Shown here: piece after piece, positions 35,216 through 45,899 of the stretch
How the letters are laid out: each line of letters starts with the position of its first letter
Position numbering within the stretch: position 1 is the first letter of the stretch
Translations under genes and position numbers: made by a program
NCBI RefSeq assembly: GCF_900111175.1
Contig: NZ_FOGI01000004.1
Span: forward strand, 527,937 to 591,936
Direction: 5' to 3'
Length of the DNA stretch: 64,000 bases
Origin: Actinokineospora terrae
Lineage (GTDB): Bacteria > Actinomycetota > Actinomycetes > Mycobacteriales > Pseudonocardiaceae
The notes under the pieces: generated by a model
Seen by the model: the letters and a program-made list of their open reading frames with translations, nothing else
What the model was told of the DNA's origin: nothing
Database searches by the model: none

Positions 35216-36016
35216 ATGCGATGGATCGAACTTGCTGACCGGGTGTTCGCCTGCCGCTACACCGAACTGGACCAGACGCTGGGGTTGGTCGTCGGCGACA
35301 CCGGGTGTCTGGTGATCGACACCGGGACCGACGAGGCGCACGGCGCGCAGTGGGCCGCCGCGGTCCGCGAGGTCACCGATCTGCCGTGGACGGTCGCGAT
35401 CACCCACGCGCACTGGGACCACTTCCTCGGCACGACGGCGTTCCCCGGCGCCGACGTCTGGGCGCACCCCCGGTGCACCGCGGAGATCGTCGACGGCGCC
35501 CGCGCGCAGGCCGAGTCCTGGGCCGCGCGATATCGGGAATCCGGCCGCGACGACCTCGCCGAGCGCCTGCTGGCCGCGCGGGTCGTCCTGCCCACGCACG
35601 AGGTCGCCGACCGCGTCGACCTCGACCTCGGCGGCCGCGCGGTGACGCTGCTGCACCCCGGGTACGGCCACACCGACAACGACATCGTGGTGCACGTGCC
35701 CGACGAGGGCGTGCTGTTCGCGGGCGACACCGTCGAACAGGGCGCCCCGCCGTCGATCGGCGGGGACGGCTACCCGCTCAAGTGGCCGTCCGCGCTGGAC
35801 GCCTTGCTGGACCTGGGACCGCGGGTCATCGTGCCCGGTCACGGCGAGCCAGTGGACCCGGGTTTCGTTCGCGGGCAACGGGCCGAGCTGGCGGTGATCG
35901 CGAGCCTGTTCGACGGCGTGCGCAGCGGGACCCTCACCGTGGACGAAGCCGTTGCGCAGAGCCCTTATCCGGAGGAGGCGACCCGTCCCGCGCTGGAACG
36001 GGGACGGGTCGCGTAG
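35216..36016 (+). CDS. Metallo-beta-lactamase-fold hydrolase
   Basis: 266 residues. Zinc ligands are all visible: THAHWDH (HxHxDH), the His in HPGYGHTDND, Asp in FAGDTVEQG and the His in VPGHGEP. The group covers lactonases, thioesterases and metallo-beta-lactamase relatives; the actual substrate is unknown. Divergent from rpiB and convergent with the aldehyde dehydrogenase gene (3 bases apart). Compared with mycobacterial order, it and the next gene are insertions between rpiB and the DsbA-like gene. Confidence 0.9.
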   Translation: MRWIELADRVFACRYTELDQTLGLVVGDTGCLVIDTGTDEAHGAQWAAAVREVTDLPWTVAITHAHWDHFLGTTAFPGADVWAHPRCTAEIVDGARAQAESWAARYRESGRDDLAERLLAARVVLPTHEVADRVDLDLGGRAVTLLHPGYGHTDNDIVVHVPDEGVLFAGDTVEQGAPPSIGGDGYPLKWPSALDALLDLGPRVIVPGHGEPVDPGFVRGQRAELAVIASLFDGVRSGTLTVDEAVAQSPYPEEATRPALERGRVA

Positions 36017-36019
36017 CCG

Positions 36020-37447
36020 CTAGCGCTGGATGGACTTGACCTCCAGGAACTCCTCCAGCCCGAAGCGGCCCAGTTCGCGGCCGTTGCCCGACTGCTTGTA
36101 GCCGCCGAAGGGCGCGACCGGGTTGAAGGCGCCCCCGTTGACGTCGACCTGGCCGGTGCGCAAGCGCTTGGCGACCGCGACCGCCCGGTCCTGGTCGGCG
36201 CCGAACACCGCGCCCGCCAGGCCGTAGACGGTGGAGTTGGCGATCGCCACGGCCTCGTCCTCGTCGGCGTAGGGCAGGATCGACAGCACCGGGCCGAAGA
36301 TCTCCTCCTGGGCGATCCGCATGTCCGAGCGGACCCCGGCGAAGATCGTGGCGGGCACGTAGGCGCCGCGCTCGGGTAGGTCGTCGGTCTTGCCGCCGTG
36401 GGCGAGGGTCGCGCCTTCCTCGACGCCGACGCGGATGTAGTCGAGCACGCGGTCGCGCTGGGCGGCCGAGGCCATCGGGCCGATCCGGGTGGACTCGTCG
36501 AGCGGGTCGCCGACGGTGTACTTCGCGGCGGCGGCCACGGCCAGGTCGACGGCCTCGTCGTGCCGGTCGGCGGGCACCAGCATGCGGGTCCACGCGGTGC
36601 AGGTCTGGCCGCCGTTGATGTAGGTGTTCGCCAGGCCGATCTTGACGGCCCTGGCCAGGTCGGCGTCGTCGAGGACCACGTTGGCCGACTTGCCGCCCAG
36701 TTCCAGCGCGACCCGCTTGACCGTCTGCGCGGCCACCGCGGACACGGCCTTGCCCGCGGCGGTGGAGCCGGTGAAGGAGACCATGTCGACCCGGGGGTGC
36801 GCGGCGATCGCGGCGCCGACGACGGGACCGGTGCCGTGCACCAGGTTCACCACGCCGTCCGGCACGCCCGCCGCGGCGAGGATCTCCAGGAACAGGTTGG
36901 CGTTGAGCGGGGCGACCTCGCTCGGCTTGAGCACCACGGTGTTGCCCGCGGCCAGCGCCGGGGCGACCTTCGCGGCGATCTGGTGCAGCGGGTAGTTCCA
37001 CGGGGTGATCGCGCCGACCACGCCGATCGGCTCGCGCACCACCAGGGAGTTGCCGATCTCCTCGGTGAAGGCGTAGCCGCCGTCGAGCAGGTCGGCGATG
37101 CCCGCGGTGGTCGCGGCGGGCAGGGACGCCTGGACCTTGGTGGCGAACCCGATCGGCGAGCCCATCTCGGCGGTGATCAGCGCGGCGATCTCGGCGCGGC
37201 GGGCGACGAGGCCCTCGGCGACCTTGCGGACGACGGCGGCGCGCTCGCGCGGGTCGCGGGCGGCCCAGGCGGGGAACGCCTCCGCCGCGGCGACCACGGC
37301 GGTGTCCACGTCGGCCGGGGTGCCCGCGGGGACGGTGGCGATGACCTCCTCGGTGGCCGGGTTCACCACCTCGATCCGCTCCCCTGCGGACTCGACCAGC
37401 GTGCCGCCGAGCACGTGACCTGCGCGGACGGTGACGGGGGCAGCCAT
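36020..37447 (-). CDS. NAD(P)-dependent aldehyde dehydrogenase
   Basis: 475 residues from the ATG at 37447, preferred because GGAGG lies six bases upstream; an in-frame GTG seven codons earlier is possible. ALDH superfamily: catalytic Cys in [12 protein letters not shown], general base Glu in [12 protein letters not shown], and the NAD loop [25 protein letters not shown] is the conserved N-terminal segment. It oxidises an unspecified aldehyde to an acid. The gene is convergent with the MBL hydrolase. Confidence 0.94.
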   Translation of the reverse strand: MAAPVTVRAGHVLGGTLVESAGERIEVVNPATEEVIATVPAGTPADVDTAVVAAAEAFPAWAARDPRERAAVVRKVAEGLVARRAEIAALITAEMGSPIGFATKVQASLPAATTAGIADLLDGGYAFTEEIGNSLVVREPIGVVGAITPWNYPLHQIAAKVAPALAAGNTVVLKPSEVAPLNANLFLEILAAAGVPDGVVNLVHGTGPVVGAAIAAHPRVDMVSFTGSTAAGKAVSAVAAQTVKRVALELGGKSANVVLDDADLARAVKIGLANTYINGGQTCTAWTRMLVPADRHDEAVDLAVAAAAKYTVGDPLDESTRIGPMASAAQRDRVLDYIRVGVEEGATLAHGGKTDDLPERGAYVPATIFAGVRSDMRIAQEEIFGPVLSILPYADEDEAVAIANSTVYGLAGAVFGADQDRAVAVAKRLRTGQVDVNGGAFNPVAPFGGYKQSGNGRELGRFGLEEFLEVKSIQR

Positions 37448-37529
37448 GACGACCTCCACTTGTGACACCTGACGACCGTTTCGGGGTCAGAGTGTCACAT
37501 CGAGGCCGCCGCGCGCACGGCCGGGGCGC

Positions 37530-37558
37530 CCCACCCGGGTGGACGTGACCCGGGTGGG
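37530..37558 (-). terminator. Terminator of the DsbA-like gene
   Basis: Perfect 11-bp stem CCCACCCGGGT/ACCCGGGTGGG with a seven-base loop, starting about 30 bases past the stop at 37589. Confidence 0.65.
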
Positions 37559-37588
37559 TGGGCCGGGGCCTGGTCGAACCCCCGGGAC

Positions 37589-38224
37589 CTAGTCGAACTT
37601 GAGGTCGCCGGTGCGGGTGCGCTTGAGCTCGAAGAAGTTCGGGTAGCTCGCCAGCGCCACCGCGCCGTCGAACACCCGCAGGGCGTCGTCCCCGCGCGGG
37701 ATCTCGGTGAGGACCGGGCCGAAGAACGCGACCCCGTCGATGTGGATGGTCGGGGTGCCGACCTCCTGGCCGACCGGGTCCATGCCCTCGTGGTGCGACT
37801 TGCGCAGCGCCTCGTCGTACTCGGTGCTGGTCGCGGCCTCGGCGAGCTCGGCGGGCAGGCCCACCTCGGCCAGCGCGGCGGCGATCGCCTCGGAGTAGTC
37901 CTTGACGCCCTTGTTGTGGATCTGGGTGCCCAGCGCGGTGTACAGGTCGCGCAGGACCTCCTCGCCGTGGTGCTGCGCGGCGGCGATCGCGACCCGGACC
38001 GGACCCCAGCCGCGCGAGAGCAGCTCGCGGTACTGCTCGGGCAGGTCGGGCTTGTCGGCGTTGAGCACCGAGAGGCTCATCACGCGGAACCGGAGGTCGA
38101 GTTCGCGGTGCTTCTCGACCTCGAGGATCCAGCGCGAGGTGATCCAGGCGAACGGGCAGATCGGGTCGAAGTAGAAGTCGACCCTGGTCTTGTTCCCAGT
38201 GTCGGCGTGCTGTGCTGCGGTCAT
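37589..38224 (-). CDS. DsbA-family mycothiol-type reductase (Rv2466c-like), CPFA active site
   Basis: 211 residues; ATG at 38224 begins [19 protein letters not shown]. Strong resemblance, from memory, to the mycothiol-dependent nitroreductase Rv2466c of M. tuberculosis along the whole length: [67 protein letters not shown]. In Rv2466c the active site is CPWC; here it reads CPFA, so the nucleophilic Cys is kept but the resolving Cys is lost. A monothiol mechanism with mycothiol is then likely. Divergent from pepN, the mycobacterial arrangement. Confidence 0.92.
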   Translation of the reverse strand: MTAAQHADTGNKTRVDFYFDPICPFAWITSRWILEVEKHRELDLRFRVMSLSVLNADKPDLPEQYRELLSRGWGPVRVAIAAAQHHGEEVLRDLYTALGTQIHNKGVKDYSEAIAAALAEVGLPAELAEAATSTEYDEALRKSHHEGMDPVGQEVGTPTIHIDGVAFFGPVLTEIPRGDDALRVFDGAVALASYPNFFELKRTRTGDLKFD

Positions 38225-38515
38225 GAAACGTCTCCAGAGTTGGATCTTCGCCGCGTGCGTCGGGTGCGCGCGGCCTCCCCCGCCGGTGCAACGCGGCCCG
38301 CTTGGGAATGCTTCCCCGAGGATGGGGGCACCGCCGGGCACCGGAGCGTGATTGGATGCGATTGTCAGCACCGAGTCGCCAGTCAGCTCCAGCCAGTTTC
38401 CACCCAGTGCCAAGTCAGCAACGGGCCACGACGGGGAGATCACCCGCCCGTGGCCCGGCAGTGCCCGCAGTCCCCCCGCCCCAGTCCGACCGACGAGTTC
38501 GCCGAGGTGTTCGCC

Positions 38516-41089
<2,574 letters not shown>

Positions 41090-41110
41090 CCGGCTAGACA
41101 GTGACAACGA

Positions 41111-41145
41111 CAGCGGCCCCGGACCAACGCGGTCCGGGGCCGCTG
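41111..41145 (+). terminator. Terminator of pepN
   Basis: Perfect 15-bp stem (CAGCGGCCCCGGACC and complement), five-base loop, 21 bases past the stop. Confidence 0.85.
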
Positions 41146-41208
41146 TTCGTCGGTACGGACTCTGCGACGCTGGCCCTCACGCGCTCCTCGGAGTCGCTGG
41201 TGCCAACC

Positions 41209-41352
41209 GCTCGATGGGGCGGACTTGTTTTCCGCGGGGGGACGACACCCGTAGCGTCGTTCGCGGACAGGGCCACGCTTTTCGGCCCCTGCTTTGCGGT
41301 CCTGCCACGGGTGTCGTAGGGGCCCCGCGGAAACAAGTCCGCCCCATCGAGC
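41209..41352. repeat. Palindromic 144-bp element, copy 2
   Basis: Same ends as copy 1: GCTCGATGGGGCGG at the left and CCGCCCCATCGAGC at the right. The stem continues as CTTGTTTTCCGCGGGG against CCCCGCGGAAACAAG, then ACGACACCCGT (about 41242) against ACGGGTGTCGT (about 41307). The base pair that is G-C in copy 1 (after TTTT) is C-G here, and the inner stem has a wholly different sequence but still pairs. The centre (GGGCCACGCTTTTCGGCCCC) matches copy 1 only when reverse-complemented, so the copies are in opposite orientation. It lies between the terminators of the convergent pepN and DUF5130 genes. Confidence 0.92.
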
Positions 41353-41428
41353 CCGACTCCCAGATCGCGCTTGGGCCAGCAGCCCTGACCAGCACGGGTC
41401 CGGCGCCGTCGCCCCTCGGCTACGAGAA

Positions 41429-41458
41429 ACGGCCCCGGACCTAGTGGTCCGGGGCCGT
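41429..41458 (-). terminator. Terminator of the DUF5130 gene
   Basis: Perfect 13-bp stem (ACGGCCCCGGACC and complement), four-base loop, 15 bases past the stop on the minus strand. Its stem sequence is nearly the same as that of the pepN terminator. Confidence 0.8.
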
Positions 41459-41473
41459 CGTCGTGGGTGGGGC

Positions 41474-41968
41474 TCAGTGCTTGGGGGCGTGGCCCGCCTG
41501 GTCGGCGAGCATGCGCAGGGCGCTGACGAGGCCGCCGACGAGGTCGCCTTCCTTGAAGGAGGCGACCATGCTCATGACGGCGAGGTTGCAGCCGCGGTCG
41601 GTGAGGCGGCGGGCGGACTCGGTGCCGGTGACGATCTCCACGCGGCGCTGGCCAGGGGAGACGGCGATGAGGACCGAGTCGGTGGAGTGCGTGCCGATGG
41701 CGGCGTGCAGCTCCTCGGCGCGGGCCCTGGTGTCGGCGCCGAGGTCGCCCAGGTAGACGCTGAAGCCGATGCCGGTGGCCCGCGACGACAGGGTCAGCGC
41801 CTCGTCCAGGCGGGTCAGGGCGACCGTGGAGAACGGGAGGCCCGGGGCGGCGGGGCGGTACTGCTTGGCCACCGACACGCGCCCGCTGATCGTGCGGACG
41901 GCGCCGTAGCCGTGCTCGGGGTCTTCGACGAGGACGTCCGGATCGTGCCGGACCAGGTCACCAGCCAC
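41474..41968 (-). CDS. DUF5130 family protein (Rv2468c-like)
   Basis: 164 residues from the GTG at 41968 with GGAGG nearby. The body (IGFSVYLGDLGADTRARAEELHAAIG, then DSVLIAVSPGQRRVEIVTG) has the TPM/DUF5130 look, an alpha/beta domain often found in envelope-linked proteins. No membrane segment is apparent. In mycobacteria the syntenic protein has been reported to associate with the cytochrome bcc-aa3 supercomplex (from memory). Its start overlaps the end of the CtaJ-like gene by 11 bases, so the two are coupled. Confidence 0.82.
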   Translation of the reverse strand: MAGDLVRHDPDVLVEDPEHGYGAVRTISGRVSVAKQYRPAAPGLPFSTVALTRLDEALTLSSRATGIGFSVYLGDLGADTRARAEELHAAIGTHSTDSVLIAVSPGQRRVEIVTGTESARRLTDRGCNLAVMSMVASFKEGDLVGGLVSALRMLADQAGHAPKH

Positions 41969-42206
41969 CGCGGGCTCCTCCCTTGGCTGTGTGCACGGGG
42001 GTCGCGCCGGACTCGGCGGCACCGTGGTGGGCGGACCCAAGACCGGCCGGGTTCGCCGTCCACCACACCGGGTCGTGCTCCCACTCCTGGCCGGGGCGGT
42101 ACCGGGGTGCCTTGGCGAACTTCTCCCGCAGGGTCAGAAGGGCGATCGCGCCGTAGATGGCCAGCGGGATCGCCGCGAAGACGAGCAGGGTCTCGACGAG
42201 CGTCAC
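41958..42206 (-). CDS. Small membrane protein resembling cytochrome aa3 oxidase subunit CtaJ
   Basis: 82 residues from a GTG at 42206 (VTLVETLLVFAAIPLAIYG); the ribosome-binding site is weak. One membrane segment at about 4-24, then REKFAKAPRYRPGQEWEHDPVWWTANP, a motif I associate with CtaJ, an accessory subunit of the actinobacterial bcc-aa3 supercomplex, and a His/Gly-rich disordered tail. Its stop overlaps the start of the DUF5130 gene. The combination supports a respiratory role. Identification is from memory of family sequences. Confidence 0.72.
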   Translation of the reverse strand: MTLVETLLVFAAIPLAIYGAIALLTLREKFAKAPRYRPGQEWEHDPVWWTANPAGLGSAHHGAAESGATPVHTAKGGARGGW

Positions 42207-42531
42207 AGCGGATACGGTAGCCGACACGGCCCTGACCGGCCGAGACGGGGACCGGGTGCGCGCACTGCTCCGGGAGCACCCCGCGCCGGTCGCGCCGAGT
42301 GAGCGGTTGGTGCTCTCCTGGTAAGGCTGCTGGGCCGAGCGTCGGCCGGAGTCGTAGCTCTTTGGGCGTATCGGCAAGGGGCGAATGGCCTCAAACGCAC
42401 AGGTGGCGGCCCTTGGGGGGCACCGACGTCTTGTCGGTTACCGATCCGAGTCATAGCTTTCACCTGTACGGCCCTTGCGAAACCACCCCTCCGCTTCTCT
42501 CGACGCGCAACCGCCCTCAGGAGGCCACGCC
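42207..42531. other. Intergenic region upstream of the GTRVT-repeat gene
   Basis: 325 bases with no gene. A short perfect dyad ACCGAC-N5-GTCGGT lies at 42422-42438, about 95 bases before the ATG, and a clear AGGAGG ribosome-binding site at 42519-42524. A divergent promoter for the CtaJ-like gene should also be here. No recognised operator. Confidence 0.5.
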
Positions 42532-43476
42532 ATGTACACCATCGCTTCCCACGACGCGGCAATGATCATCACCCAAATGGCTGACGACACGCAACTGGGC
42601 GGCGGTACCCACCGGGGCACCCGGGTGACGCGGGGAACCCGGGTCACCGCTCGGGGGACCCGGGTGACCCGCGCGACGTGGGTCACCACCTCCCAGGGTG
42701 ACACGGAGGTGACCCTGCACACCAGGGGGATTTCGGACGGTAGGGGGACCCGGGTCACCCGCGGCACCCGCGTGACCCGCGGCACCAGGGTCACGCTGCA
42801 GGAGCGCGGAACCCGGGTGACCAGGGGAACCCGGGTCACCCGGGGCACCAGGGTCACGGCGCTGCAGTGCGGCACGCGAGTCACCAGGGGCACCCGGGTC
42901 ACCTCGCTGTTCGACCGCGGCACCCGGGTGACGTCCCTGCTGGAGAACGGCACCCGCGTCACACGCGACACCAGGGTCACCCGCGGCACTCGCGTCACCT
43001 CGCTCGACCGCGGCACCCGCGTCACCAGGGGGACCCGAGTCACGCGGGGAACCCGGGTGACAGCGCTGGAGTGCGGCACGCGAGTCACCCGCGGCACTCG
43101 GGTGACCGCCCGGCTCGAGCGCGGGACCCGAGTCACGTCCGTGTTGGAGAACGGCACCCGCGTCACCCGAGGGACCAGGGTCACCCGCGGCACCCGGGTC
43201 ACGGCGCTGGAGTGCGGCACCCGCGTCACCGGGGGCACCCGAGTCACGCGCGGTACCCGGGTCACCGCTCTGCTGGAGAACGGCACGCGCGGCACCAGGG
43301 TCACCGCGCTGGACTGCGGCACGCGCGTCACCCGCGGCACCAGGGTCACCCGCGGCACCCGGGTCACGGCGCTCGACTGCGGCACCCGCGTCACCAGGGG
43401 CACGCGCGTCACCCGCGGCACCCGGGTGACCAGGGGAACCCGGGTCACCTCGGGCACGCGCGTCACCGCCGCCTGA
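42532..43476 (+). CDS. GTRVT hexapeptide-repeat protein, unknown family
   Basis: 314 residues; ATG at 42532 with AGGAGG eight bases before. A unique N-terminus (MYTIASHDAAMIITQMADD, about 27 residues) leads into 35 exact GTRVT motifs, nearly all as hexads RGTRVT. The hexads fall in groups of three separated by three or four-residue inserts of the type ALE(C), SLD or LLE(N); some triads split as two plus one around a four-residue insert. Three hexads make 18 residues, the length of one coil of a left-handed parallel beta-helix. Very basic, with five Cys each in an AL-x-C context. Codons for G, T, R and V vary freely while the residues stay fixed, and the opposite strand shows Arg/Leu changes, so plus is the coding strand. 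No export signal seen. Function unknown. Confidence 0.78.
   Translation: MYTIASHDAAMIITQMADDTQLGGGTHRGTRVTRGTRVTARGTRVTRATWVTTSQGDTEVTLHTRGISDGRGTRVTRGTRVTRGTRVTLQERGTRVTRGTRVTRGTRVTALQCGTRVTRGTRVTSLFDRGTRVTSLLENGTRVTRDTRVTRGTRVTSLDRGTRVTRGTRVTRGTRVTALECGTRVTRGTRVTARLERGTRVTSVLENGTRVTRGTRVTRGTRVTALECGTRVTGGTRVTRGTRVTALLENGTRGTRVTALDCGTRVTRGTRVTRGTRVTALDCGTRVTRGTRVTRGTRVTRGTRVTSGTRVTAA
42613..43467 (+). repeat. DNA array of 18-bp hexad-coding units
   Basis: Units follow CGN-GGN-ACN-CGN/AGG-GTS-ACS with occasional insertions of 9 or 12 bases. Third-codon positions differ between units, so it is not a recent perfect tandem expansion. Confidence 0.9.
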
Positions 43477-43504
43477 GCAAAGCCCGCTCCAACCGCAGGC
43501 AAGC

Positions 43505-43548
43505 CAGTACAGCCTCTAATCAATACAGCCAGTACAAGCAGTACAGCC
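43505..43548. repeat. Degenerate CAGTACAGCC repeats
   Basis: CAGTACAGCC at 43505-43514 and 43539-43548, with variants CAATACAGCC (43521-43530) and CAGTACAAGC (43530-43539). The stretch is noticeably AT-richer than its surroundings and lies just after the GTRVT gene. No gene supported. Confidence 0.7.
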
Positions 43549-43563
43549 TCAGTCAGCTCTACC

Positions 43564-44235
43564 TCACGCGGCGGGTTCGCCCAGGTACGGCAGCCAGAGG
43601 GGGTCAGCGTCGACCACCCCGGCCAGTAACCGCCAGTGGGGGCCGCGCGGTGCGGTGGGGACCACGCGCAGGCGCCAGCCCAGTTCGGACAGCATCTTGT
43701 CGGCCTTGCGGTGGTTGCACTTGGCGCAGCAGGCCACGCAGTTGTGCCAGGTGTGGGTCCCGCCCCGACTCCGCGGGATGACGTGATCTATGGTCTCCGC
43801 GCGGCCGCCGCAATAAGCGCAGCGGTGCCGGTCGCGGTGCATCAACCCGGCCCTGGTCAGGGGGACGCGGCCGCGGTAGGGGACCCGGACGTGCTTGCTG
43901 AGCCGGATCACCGAGGGGATCACCACGCTCGACGTCGCGGAGTGCACGGCCATGCCCGCCGGGTCACCGTGGACGACCTCGGCCTTGCCGCAGACGATGA
44001 GCACCACGGCGCGGCGCAGCGACAGCGCTGTCAGCGGCTCGAAGGTGGTGTTGAGCAAGAGCACCCGGCGCCTGCCCCACGACGGTGCGGGCGGGTTCGG
44101 GACGGGGACACAGGGCGGGGCTGCCCGGGCGCGTGGCGGCACATCGGGCGCCGGGGCGTCCGGATCCGGGCATAGCGTCGGCCCCGGCGCGTGCCCCGAG
44201 GGCGCGCCGGAGCGGGTCGGTTGTCGGTCTGGCAC
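43564..44235 (-). CDS. HNH endonuclease (Rv2469c-like)
   Basis: 223 residues from a GTG at 44235 with GGAGG nine bases before; the first about 45 residues are Pro-rich and may be dispensable, so a later start is possible. The HNH nuclease core is complete: CAYCGG, DHVIPRSRGG, then HNCVACCAKCNHRKADK with two zinc-binding CxxC pairs. Conserved upstream segment: RRRVLLLNTTFEPLTALSLRRAVVLI. Homologues of this exact layout are found in the same place in mycobacteria. Chromosomally encoded, not part of a visible mobile element. Role not known, possibly repair. Confidence 0.9.
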   Translation of the reverse strand: MPDRQPTRSGAPSGHAPGPTLCPDPDAPAPDVPPRARAAPPCVPVPNPPAPSWGRRRVLLLNTTFEPLTALSLRRAVVLIVCGKAEVVHGDPAGMAVHSATSSVVIPSVIRLSKHVRVPYRGRVPLTRAGLMHRDRHRCAYCGGRAETIDHVIPRSRGGTHTWHNCVACCAKCNHRKADKMLSELGWRLRVVPTAPRGPHWRLLAGVVDADPLWLPYLGEPAA

Positions 44236-44396
44236 TCGACCACCTCCACCGGTGCTGCCTAAGTCGACCACACACCAGGCCCGGAGTGCACGTGTGTTCT
44301 GTGACGTGTCCCGGATCACCGAGCCAAATAGCGGTGAACGCCGCTTGTGGACACCCGCTTCGACCGTTTCGCCGCGGCCGGCTATCGTCGGCGCCG

Positions 44397-45410
44397 ATGA
44401 CTGCCACGACCACTCTCCTGCCCCAGGGGTCCCTGGCCCCCACCCAGCTCCCGTTCATGACGGAGCCGCCCAAGTGCCTCACCGAGGACGGCTCGTGGTG
44501 CGCCGAGGTGTGGCGGCTGACCGGCAACGAGTGGCTCGCCGCCTCGGCCGGGTGGCTGGTCGCCAAGCCGCTGAAGATCCTGCTGATCTTCGTGGTGGCG
44601 TTCGTGATCCGGCTGCTGGTGCGCCGGTTGATCGACCGGTTGACCTCGGGTGAGGGCAAGACGCCCGCGTTGCTGCGACCGCTCAAGGAGCGCGCGCCGC
44701 AGGCGTTGGGCGCGTTGGTGTCCGAGCGGCGCCAGCAGCGGGCCAAGACGATCGGCTCGGTGCTCAAGTCCCTGGTGACGTTCATCGTCTACGGGCTCGC
44801 GTTCATCATGGCGCTGGGCGAGCTCGGGGTGAACCTGGGGCCGGTGATCGCCTCGGCGGGCATCGTCGGCGTGGCGCTCGGGTTCGGCGCGCAGAACCTG
44901 GTCAAGGACTTCCTGTCCGGCATCTTCATGATGCTGGAGGACCAGTACGGGGTCGGTGACGTCGTCGACGTCGGCGAGGCCAGCGGCACCATCGAGGCGG
45001 TCGGGCTGCGGGTGACGACGCTGCGCGACGTCAACGGCACCGTCTGGTACGTGCGCAACGGCGAGATCCTGCGGGTCGGCAACTCCAGCCAGGGCTTCGC
45101 GGTGGCGGTGGTGGACATCCCGGTCGGCTACGGCGCGGACGTGGACGCGGTGATCGCGCTGCTCGGCCAGGTGATGACCGACGTGGCGGCCGAGGAGCCG
45201 TTCTCCTCCGACGTGATCGAGCCGCCGGAGGTGCTCGGCGTGGAGAAGGTGACCCCGGAGAGCGTGACCATCCGGATGACGGTGAAGGTGCGCCCCGGCA
45301 GGCAGTGGGCGGTGCAGCGGGCGCTGCGCGCGCGGGCGATGGGCGCGGTCGAGGAAGCCGGGATCCAGCCGCCGATGGGCAGGCTCTTCCCCCCGACCGC
45401 CCCGGCCTAG
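44397..45410 (+). CDS. Small-conductance mechanosensitive channel (MscS family)
   Basis: 337 residues from the ATG at 44397. Membrane segments at about 52-75 and 130-155, then the pore helix TM3 with the Gly/Ala pattern [28 protein letters not shown], followed by the beta domain ([30 protein letters not shown]) and a C-terminal alpha/beta domain. It releases osmolytes under hypo-osmotic shock. It sits between the HNH gene (divergent) and glbO, 16 bases upstream of glbO, so the two are probably co-transcribed. Confidence 0.93.
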   Translation: MTATTTLLPQGSLAPTQLPFMTEPPKCLTEDGSWCAEVWRLTGNEWLAASAGWLVAKPLKILLIFVVAFVIRLLVRRLIDRLTSGEGKTPALLRPLKERAPQALGALVSERRQQRAKTIGSVLKSLVTFIVYGLAFIMALGELGVNLGPVIASAGIVGVALGFGAQNLVKDFLSGIFMMLEDQYGVGDVVDVGEASGTIEAVGLRVTTLRDVNGTVWYVRNGEILRVGNSSQGFAVAVVDIPVGYGADVDAVIALLGQVMTDVAAEEPFSSDVIEPPEVLGVEKVTPESVTIRMTVKVRPGRQWAVQRALRARAMGAVEEAGIQPPMGRLFPPTAPA

Positions 45411-45426
45411 CGACCGGTGCGCGAGG

Positions 45427-45840
45427 ATGGGTGTCGTGGGCACACCGTTTGACTCCGACTCCCCCACCGAGAACTTCTACGACGCGGTCGGGGGGGAGGA
45501 CACCTTCCGCCGGGTCGTGGCCCGGTTCTACGTCGAGGTGGCGGCCGATGAGCTGCTGCGACCGATGTACCCGGAGGAGGACCTCGGTCCGGCCGAGGAC
45601 CGGCTGCGGCTGTTCCTGATGCAGTACTGGGGCGGGCCGCACACCTACTCCGACCAGCGCGGGCACCCGCGGCTGCGGATGCGGCACCAGCCGTTCACCA
45701 TCGGCCCCAACGAGCGCGACGCGTGGCTGCGCTGCATGCGGGTCGCGGTGGACTCGGCGGGCCTGTCGGACGCGCACCGGGCGCGGTTGTGGCAGTACCT
45801 GGAGATGGCCGCGAACAGCATGCTCAACAGCTGGGTCTGA
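45427..45840 (+). CDS. glbO: Group II truncated haemoglobin GlbO
   Basis: 137 residues. 2/2 globin fold: [20 protein letters not shown] holds Tyr at B10, [13 protein letters not shown] the CD loop, [10 protein letters not shown] the proximal His F8, and ERDAWLRCM the G8 Trp that typifies group II. It binds oxygen with high affinity and is linked in mycobacteria to respiration and oxidative stress. Lies directly after the MscS gene and before the alpha-glucosidase gene, as glbO precedes aglA in M. tuberculosis. Confidence 0.95.
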   Translation: MGVVGTPFDSDSPTENFYDAVGGEDTFRRVVARFYVEVAADELLRPMYPEEDLGPAEDRLRLFLMQYWGGPHTYSDQRGHPRLRMRHQPFTIGPNERDAWLRCMRVAVDSAGLSDAHRARLWQYLEMAANSMLNSWV

Positions 45841-45899
45841 CAGGGTCAAGATCACAGGTGCTGGGCGAGCCAGCGGCACCGCGGGCAGGATGGACAACC

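Noticed and set aside
42613..43467. CRISPR array
   Set aside because: The repeats are 18-bp protein-coding hexads without unique spacers, and no cas genes are nearby.
42438..43523. Long minus-strand ORF (VTRVP repeats) across the GTRVT array
   Set aside because: No ribosome-binding site, and codon variation between units is synonymous on the plus strand but changes Arg to Leu on the minus strand.
43564..44235. HNH gene as part of a mobile element or intron
   Set aside because: Its place matches a conserved chromosomal gene of mycobacteria and no intron or phage features flank it.
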